Of a stretch of DNA of 64,000 nt, positions 58,936 through 64,000 are shown one piece after another. How positions within the stretch are numbered: position 1 is the first letter of the stretch; each line of letters opens with the position of its first letter. Under the pieces are notes generated by a model. It did no database searches and had not been told where the DNA came from. It worked only from the letters and a program-made list of their open reading frames with translations. This DNA comes from Streptomyces sp. SS1-1. GTDB lineage: Bacteria; Actinomycetota; Actinomycetes; Streptomycetales; Streptomycetaceae. A program made the position numbers and the translations under genes. The stretch lies in the NCBI RefSeq assembly GCF_008973465.1, contig NZ_WBXN01000004.1, positions 1,612,001 through 1,676,000 on the forward strand, written 5' to 3'.

Positions 58936-60054
58936 ATGACAGACGCACTGAAGCGCCTCTCCGAGGAGGGCGTCGCGATCTGGCTGGACGACCTGTCACG
59001 CCAGCGCATCACGTCCGGCAACCTGGCCGAGCTGATCGACCAGCAGCACGTCGTCGGCGTCACCACCAACCCGACGATCTTCCAGAAGGCCATCAGCGAG
59101 GGCCACGGCTACGACCAGCAGCTCTCCGACCTCGCGGCCCGCAAGGTGACGGTCGAAGAGGCCATCCGCATGATCACCACGGCGGACGTCCGGGACGCCG
59201 CCGACATCCTGCGCCCGGTCTTCGACGCCACGGACGGCCAGGACGGCCGCGTCTCCATCGAGGTCGACCCGCGGCTCGCGCACAACAAGCACGCGACCGT
59301 CGCCGAGGCCAAGCAGCTCGCCTGGCTGGTGGACCGTCCCAACACGCTCATCAAGATCCCGGCCACCCGCGCCGGCATCCCGGCGATCACCGAGGTCATC
59401 GGTCTCGGCATCAGCGTCAACGTCACGCTGATCTTCTCGCTGGAGCGCTACCGCGAGGTCATGGACGCCTACCTCGCGGGTCTGGAGAAGGCGAAGGCCA
59501 AGGGCCTGGACCTGTCGCAGATCCGTTCGGTGGCGTCGTTCTTCGTGTCCCGGGTGGACAGCGAGATCGACAAGCGCATCGACGCGCTCGGCACCGACGA
59601 GGCCAAGGCCCTGCGCGGCAAGGCCGCCATCGCCAACGCCCGGCTCGCCTACCAGGCGTACGAGGAGGTCTTCTCCTCCGACCGCTGGACCGCGCTGGAG
59701 AAGGCGGGCGCCCGCAAGCAGCGTCCGCTGTGGGCGTCGACCGGTGTGAAGGACAAGGCGTACAAGCCGACCCTCTACGTCGACGACCTGGTGGCGCCGA
59801 ACACCGTCAACACGATGCCCGAGGCCACCCTGCACGCGGTGGAGGAGAAGGGCGAGATCACCGGCAACACGATCGCCGGCACCTACGAGCAGGCCCGCGC
59901 CGACCTCGACGCCATCGAGCGGCTCGGCATCTCGTACGACGAGGTCGTGCAGCTGCTGGAGGACGAGGGCGTCGAGAAGTTCGAGGCGTCCTGGAACGAC
60001 CTGCTCAAGTCGACCGAGGCGGAGCTGGAGCGCCTCGCCCCCTCGGAGGGCTGA
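58936..60054 (+). CDS. tal: Transaldolase
   Basis: This 372-residue protein is the actinobacterial, long form of transaldolase. It carries [20 protein letters not shown], the Schiff-base lysine region [39 protein letters not shown] and [17 protein letters not shown]. It transfers a dihydroxyacetone unit between sugar phosphates. It starts 34 bases after tkt, with TAGGAG upstream, and is complete. Confidence 0.96.
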   Translation: MTDALKRLSEEGVAIWLDDLSRQRITSGNLAELIDQQHVVGVTTNPTIFQKAISEGHGYDQQLSDLAARKVTVEEAIRMITTADVRDAADILRPVFDATDGQDGRVSIEVDPRLAHNKHATVAEAKQLAWLVDRPNTLIKIPATRAGIPAITEVIGLGISVNVTLIFSLERYREVMDAYLAGLEKAKAKGLDLSQIRSVASFFVSRVDSEIDKRIDALGTDEAKALRGKAAIANARLAYQAYEEVFSSDRWTALEKAGARKQRPLWASTGVKDKAYKPTLYVDDLVAPNTVNTMPEATLHAVEEKGEITGNTIAGTYEQARADLDAIERLGISYDEVVQLLEDEGVEKFEASWNDLLKSTEAELERLAPSEG

Positions 60055-60058
60055 TCCC

Positions 60059-61597
60059 TTGCCACCCTTCAACGTCACGGAAGCGAACCCGCTTCGTGAC
60101 GCCGCCGACCGACGGCTCCCGCGTATCGCGGGGCCGTCGGGCCTGGTGATCTTCGGCGTTACGGGCGATTTGTCACGTAAAAAGCTGATGCCCGCTGTGT
60201 ACGACCTCGCGAACCGGGGACTTCTGCCGCCGGGCTTCTCGCTGGTCGGCTTCGCCCGCCGCGAGTGGGCGAACGAGGACTTCGCCCAGGAGGTCCACGA
60301 CGCGGTCAAGGCCCATGCCCGCACCCCCTTCCGCGAGGAGGTCTGGCAGCAGCTCATCCAGGGGATGCGCTTCGTCCAGGGCACCTTCGACGACGACGAC
60401 GCCTTCGAGCGGCTGCGCGGCACCATCGAGGAGCTGGACAAGGCCCAGGGCACGGGCGGCAACTTCGCCTTCTATCTCTCGGTGCCGCCGCGTTCCTTCC
60501 CGGTGGTCATCCAGCAGCTGAAGAAGCACGGGCTCGCCGACCAGACGGGCGGCTCCTGGCGCCGCGCGGTCATCGAGAAGCCCTTCGGGCACGACCTGGC
60601 CTCCGCCGAGGAGCTCAACAAGGTCGTGCACGAGGTCTTCGCCCCCGACCAGGTCTTCCGTATCGACCACTACCTGGGCAAGGAGACCGTCCAGAACATC
60701 CTGGCGCTCCGGTTCGCCAACACGATGTTCGAGCCGATCTGGAACCGGTCCTTCGTGGACCACGTGCAGATCACCATGGCCGAGGACATCGGCATCGGCG
60801 GCCGGGCCGGCTACTACGACGGCATCGGCGCCGCCCGTGACGTCATCCAGAACCACCTGCTGCAGCTGATGGCGCTCACCGCCATGGAGGAGCCCGCCTC
60901 CTTCGACGCGGACGCGCTCGCCGCCGAGAAGACCAAGGTGCTCGGTGCCGTCCGGCTGCCGAAGGACCTCGGCCGCGACACGGTGTTCGCGCAGTACGCG
61001 GAGGGCTGGCAGGGCGGCGAGAAGGCGGTCGGCTACCTCCAGGAGGAGGGCATCGACCCGCACTCGAAGACGGACACGTACGCCGCCGTCAAGCTGTCGG
61101 TCGACAACCGCCGCTGGGCGGGCGTCCCCTTCTATCTGCGCACCGGCAAGCGGCTCGGCCGGCGGGTCACGGAGATCGCGGTCGTCTTCCAGCGCGCCCC
61201 GCACTCCCCCTTCGACACGACGGCCACCGAGGAGCTGGGCCAGAACGCGATCGTCATCCGCGTCCAGCCCGACGAGGGCGTCACCGTCCGCTTTGGGTCC
61301 AAGGTGCCCGGCACGTCGATGGAGATCCGGGACGTGTCGATGGACTTCGCGTACGGCGAGTCCTTCACCGAGTCCTCCCCCGAGGCGTACGAGCGGCTGA
61401 TCCTCGACGTCCTGCTCGGCGACTCGAACCTCTTCCCGCGCACGGAGGAGGTCGAGCTGTCCTGGAAGATCCTCGACCCGATCGAGGAGTACTGGGACCG
61501 GCACGGCAGGCCCGCCCAGTACCCGGCGGGCACCTGGGGGCCCGTCGAGGCGGACGAAATGCTCGCACGAGAGGGACGGAGCTGGCGCCGGCCATGA
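60059..61597 (+). CDS. zwf: Glucose-6-phosphate 1-dehydrogenase
   Basis: This 512-residue protein has the NADP-binding loop GVTGDLSRKKLMPA at residues 33-46, the active-site segment RIDHYLGKE at 201-209 with catalytic histidine, and EKPFGHDL nearby. It catalyses the first oxidative pentose phosphate step. The start is a rare TTG at 60059, with GGAGGG seven bases upstream, four bases after the tal stop. OpcA, encoded next, assists it. Confidence 0.97.
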   Translation: MPPFNVTEANPLRDAADRRLPRIAGPSGLVIFGVTGDLSRKKLMPAVYDLANRGLLPPGFSLVGFARREWANEDFAQEVHDAVKAHARTPFREEVWQQLIQGMRFVQGTFDDDDAFERLRGTIEELDKAQGTGGNFAFYLSVPPRSFPVVIQQLKKHGLADQTGGSWRRAVIEKPFGHDLASAEELNKVVHEVFAPDQVFRIDHYLGKETVQNILALRFANTMFEPIWNRSFVDHVQITMAEDIGIGGRAGYYDGIGAARDVIQNHLLQLMALTAMEEPASFDADALAAEKTKVLGAVRLPKDLGRDTVFAQYAEGWQGGEKAVGYLQEEGIDPHSKTDTYAAVKLSVDNRRWAGVPFYLRTGKRLGRRVTEIAVVFQRAPHSPFDTTATEELGQNAIVIRVQPDEGVTVRFGSKVPGTSMEIRDVSMDFAYGESFTESSPEAYERLILDVLLGDSNLFPRTEEVELSWKILDPIEEYWDRHGRPAQYPAGTWGPVEADEMLAREGRSWRRP

Positions 61598-62670
61598 AGA
61601 TAGACCTCACGGACACCACGGCCAGCAAGATCAACAAGTCGCTGGTGAAGGCCCGGCGGGCCATCGGCACGCCGGCCGTCGGCATGGTGCTGACGCTGGT
61701 CATCGTCACGGACGAGGAGAACGCCTACGACGCCCTGAAGGCCGCCGGCGACGCCTCGCGCGAGCACCCCTCGCGCACGCTGCTGGTGATCAAGCGTGTC
61801 TCGCGCTCGCCCCGGGACCGCACGCAGTCCCGGCTGGACGCCGAGGTGCGGGTGGGCGCCGACGCCGGGACCGGCGAGACGGTGGTGCTTCGCCTCTACG
61901 GCGAGGTGTCCGAGCACGCCCAGTCCGTCGTCCTGCCGCTGCTGCTGCCGGACGCCCCGGTGGTGGTGTGGTGGCCGGTGAACGCGCCGATCGACCCGGC
62001 GAACGACCCGCTGGGCGCGCTCGCCCAGCGCCGGGTGACCGACACGTACGCCTCGGAGCAGCCGGTGCGCGAGCTGTCGGCGCGCGCCGGGACGTACACG
62101 CCGGGCGACACCGACCTGTCCTGGACCCGGATCACGCCGTGGCGCTCGATGCTGGCGGCGGCCCTGGACCAGGTGGTCTGCCAGGTGAAGGCCGTCGAGG
62201 TGGAGGGCGAGGAGTTCAATCCGAGCTGCGAGCTGCTGGCGATGTGGCTCGCGGACCGGCTGGACGTCCCCGTGCAGCGCTCGCTGTCGTCGGGTCCCGG
62301 CCTGACGGCGGTACGGCTGGACACCGACTGCGGCCCGATCGTCCTCGACCGGGCCGACGGCTCGCTGGCGACGCTGTCCATCGAGGGGCAACCGGACCGG
62401 GCGGTGGCGCTGAAGCGACGGGAGACGTCCGAGCTGATCGCGGAGGAGCTGCGCCGGCTCGACCCGGACGACACCTACGCCTCGGCGCTGCGCTTCGGCG
62501 TGGACAAGCTGCACGCGTCCGCGCCCGCCCGGCCCGCCGGGACCGGGAAGGCGGCGGAGGACGGGCCGGCCAAAGGAGAAGCGGCCGAGACTCCTGTCGA
62601 AGACGCCGCCAAGGCCCCGGCGAAGGAAGCGACGGCGGGGGAACCGGTGAAGAAGGCGGCGGCCAAGTGA
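61594..62670 (+). CDS. opcA: OpcA glucose-6-phosphate dehydrogenase assembly protein
   Basis: This 358-residue protein is a full OpcA: MKIDLTDTTASKINKSLVKA, VIVTDEENAYDALKAAGDAS, VLPLLLPDAPVVVWWPVNAP and DTDLSWTRITPWRSMLAAAL. It promotes assembly or activation of glucose-6-phosphate dehydrogenase in actinobacteria and cyanobacteria. The C-terminal 50 residues are a low-complexity Ala/Lys/Pro tail. It overlaps zwf and pgl by four bases each. Confidence 0.96.
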   Translation: MKIDLTDTTASKINKSLVKARRAIGTPAVGMVLTLVIVTDEENAYDALKAAGDASREHPSRTLLVIKRVSRSPRDRTQSRLDAEVRVGADAGTGETVVLRLYGEVSEHAQSVVLPLLLPDAPVVVWWPVNAPIDPANDPLGALAQRRVTDTYASEQPVRELSARAGTYTPGDTDLSWTRITPWRSMLAAALDQVVCQVKAVEVEGEEFNPSCELLAMWLADRLDVPVQRSLSSGPGLTAVRLDTDCGPIVLDRADGSLATLSIEGQPDRAVALKRRETSELIAEELRRLDPDDTYASALRFGVDKLHASAPARPAGTGKAAEDGPAKGEAAETPVEDAAKAPAKEATAGEPVKKAAAK

Positions 62671-63458
62671 GCACCCACACCACCCCGCAGCTCGTCGTGC
62701 ACCGCGACAAGGAGCTGATGGCCCAGGCCGCGGCGGCCCGGCTGATCACGAAGATCGTGGACGCGCAGGCCTCCCGGGGCTCGGCGTCGGTGGTCCTCAC
62801 CGGCGGCCGCAACGGCAACGGTCTGCTGGCCGCGCTGGCGGCGGCCCCGGCCCGGGACGCCATCGACTGGGGCCGGCTGGACCTGTGGTGGGGCGACGAG
62901 CGGTTCCTGCCCGAGGGCGACCCGGAGCGCAATGTCACGCAGGCCCGCGAGGCCCTGCTGGACGCGGTGCCCCTGGACCCGAAGCGGGTGCACGCCATGC
63001 CCGCCTCGGACGGCCCGTTCGGCTCGGACGTGGAGGCGGCGGCCGCCGCCTACGCCGAGGAGCTGGCGCGGGCGGCGGGTCCCGAGAACCACGGGTCCGT
63101 GCCGACGTTCGACGTCCTGATGCTGGGGGTCGGCCCCGACACGCACGTCGCCTCCCTGTTCCCGGAACTGCCCGCCGTACGGGAGACGGAGCGCACGGTC
63201 GTCGGGGTGCACGGCGCCCCCAAGCCCCCGCCGACCCGGGTCACCCTCACGCTCCCCGCGATCCGCGCGGCGCGTGAGGTGTGGCTGCTGGCGGCCGGCG
63301 AGGACAAGGCGGAGGCCGCGGCGATCGCCCTGTCCGGCGCGGGCGAGATCCAGGCCCCGGCGGCGGGCGCGCGGGGCCGCTCCCGCACCCTGTGGCTCCT
63401 GGACGCGGCGGCTGCCTCGCAGTTGCCGCGGTCGCTGTATCCGCCGGCGATTCCCTGA
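62667..63458 (+). CDS. pgl: 6-phosphogluconolactonase
   Basis: This 263-residue protein belongs to the glucosamine-6-phosphate-isomerase-like family of DevB/Pgl lactonases: VVLTGGRNGNGLLAALAA, LDLWWGDERFLPEGDPERN, FDVLMLGVGPDTHVASLFP and APKPPPTRVTLTLPAI. It hydrolyses 6-phosphogluconolactone, the product of Zwf. The start GTG overlaps the opcA stop (GTGA). A very strong terminator follows. Confidence 0.96.
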   Translation: MSTHTTPQLVVHRDKELMAQAAAARLITKIVDAQASRGSASVVLTGGRNGNGLLAALAAAPARDAIDWGRLDLWWGDERFLPEGDPERNVTQAREALLDAVPLDPKRVHAMPASDGPFGSDVEAAAAAYAEELARAAGPENHGSVPTFDVLMLGVGPDTHVASLFPELPAVRETERTVVGVHGAPKPPPTRVTLTLPAIRAAREVWLLAAGEDKAEAAAIALSGAGEIQAPAAGARGRSRTLWLLDAAAASQLPRSLYPPAIP

Positions 63459-63471
63459 CCGGTGTTCTTGG

Positions 63472-63515
63472 ACGAGTTCGGGCCCCGCTTCCTGAGAAGC
63501 GGGGCCCGAACTCGT
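63472..63515. terminator. Bidirectional terminator after pgl
   Basis: A perfect 20-bp inverted repeat with a four-base CTGA loop begins 14 bases after the pgl stop and ends 13 bases before the convergent permease stop, so it ends both transcripts. Confidence 0.92.
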
Positions 63516-63527
63516 ATCGGGGACCGG

Positions 63528-64000
63528 CTACTTCACCGAGCCCGCCATCACTCCCTGCACGAAGTGCCGCTGGAACGCGAAGAACACGACCACCGGCACC
63601 ACCAGGGACAGGAACGCCCCCGGCGCCAGGACGTCGATGTTGCTGCCGAACTGACGGATCTGCGACTGCAGTTCCACGGTGAGCGGCTGCGAGGAGCTGT
63701 CGGCGAAGAGCAGCGCCACCAGCATGTCGTTCCAGACCCACAGGAACTGGAAGATGGCCAGGGAGGCGATCGCCGGTCGGCCGACCGGCAGGACCAGACG
63801 GGTGAAGATCCGCCACTCGGTGCCGCCGTCCATGCGGGCGGCCTCCAGCATCTCCTTGGGCATCTCCGCGAAGTAGTTCCGCAGCAGGAACACCGCGAAC
63901 GGCAGACCGTAGGCCACGTGGAACAGGACGACGCCGGGGATCGTGCCGAACAGGCCGAGCTGACCGAAGAGTTTGGCGACCGGGAGCAGGCCGATCTGCA
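63528..64000 (-). CDS. Sugar ABC transporter permease (MalG-like), C-terminal part
   Basis: This frame stays open to the right edge and shows about 157 C-terminal residues. The EAA loop MLEAARMDGGTEWRIFTRLV and IFQFLWVWNDMLVALLFADS are typical of MalG-type permeases, ending FQRHFVQGVMAGSVK. The N terminus lies beyond the window. It is convergent with pgl. The substrate is unknown; its partner permease and binding protein should lie further right. Confidence 0.9.
   Translation of the reverse strand, partial: QIGLLPVAKLFGQLGLFGTIPGVVLFHVAYGLPFAVFLLRNYFAEMPKEMLEAARMDGGTEWRIFTRLVLPVGRPAIASLAIFQFLWVWNDMLVALLFADSSSQPLTVELQSQIRQFGSNIDVLAPGAFLSLVVPVVVFFAFQRHFVQGVMAGSVK

Overview
This is a chromosomal window from a high-GC actinobacterium, almost certainly Streptomyces. 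The third codon positions are strongly G/C, GTG and TTG starts are common, and many genes overlap by ATGA or GTGA. Marker genes point the same way: an actinobacterial suf operon, ctaA/ctaB, the tkt-tal-zwf-opcA-pgl run, succinylase-type dapD and a mycothiol-dependent-fold protein. I see no prophage, insertion sequence, CRISPR array or canonical tRNA gene.

Layout. At 0-13.5 kb there are assorted metabolic and regulatory genes: a partial class V aminotransferase-fold protein, a DsbA/FrnE-like oxidoreductase, an aldehyde dehydrogenase divergent from an IclR regulator, a class B penicillin-binding protein, an NCS2 purine permease, and a DUF4097-ABC exporter operon facing an unusual HTH-MarR regulator. 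At 13.7-22.3 kb lies carbohydrate catabolism. It holds a 5-dehydro-4-deoxyglucarate dehydratase coupled to an unknown gene, a divergent uronate dehydrogenase, and a DeoR-regulated ABC sugar or polyol importer with its own dehydrogenase. With the aldehyde dehydrogenase at 2.6-4.1 kb, three steps of the oxidative uronate-to-2-oxoglutarate route are present; a lactonase and an aldarate dehydratase are not.

At 22.3-31.5 kb there is a tandem TerD protein, ACC deaminase with a GntR regulator, and a Ro60-type TROVE protein. The 0.5-kb leader upstream of the TROVE gene folds into two Y RNAs, each carrying a circularly permuted tRNA-like module. I regard this as the most interesting part of the window. 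A large unknown protein and a secreted nuclease follow. At 31.5-42.7 kb there are regulators and small metabolic genes: an antibiotic-biosynthesis-monooxygenase-fold gene behind a SoxR-type box, dapA, an ECF sigma factor with a membrane partner, a probably frameshifted gene beside an intact paralogue, dapD, an SMR-TetR efflux pair and a GH114 lipoprotein.

At 42.7-49.4 kb the complete suf operon runs on the minus strand in the order sufR-sufB-sufD-Rieske-sufC-sufS-sufU-sufT-like, behind a dyad-symmetric control element. At 49.5-56.4 kb there are an AAC(3)-family gene, an ABC exporter, and ctaA and ctaB for heme A synthesis. From 56.8 to 63.5 kb is the pentose phosphate operon tkt-tal-zwf-opcA-pgl, closed by a 20-bp terminator stem and followed by a truncated sugar ABC permease.

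Limits. All functions are read from sequence motifs and family resemblance without database searches. Start codons were chosen by ribosome binding site and family-like N terminus. Operator assignments are inferences from symmetry and position.
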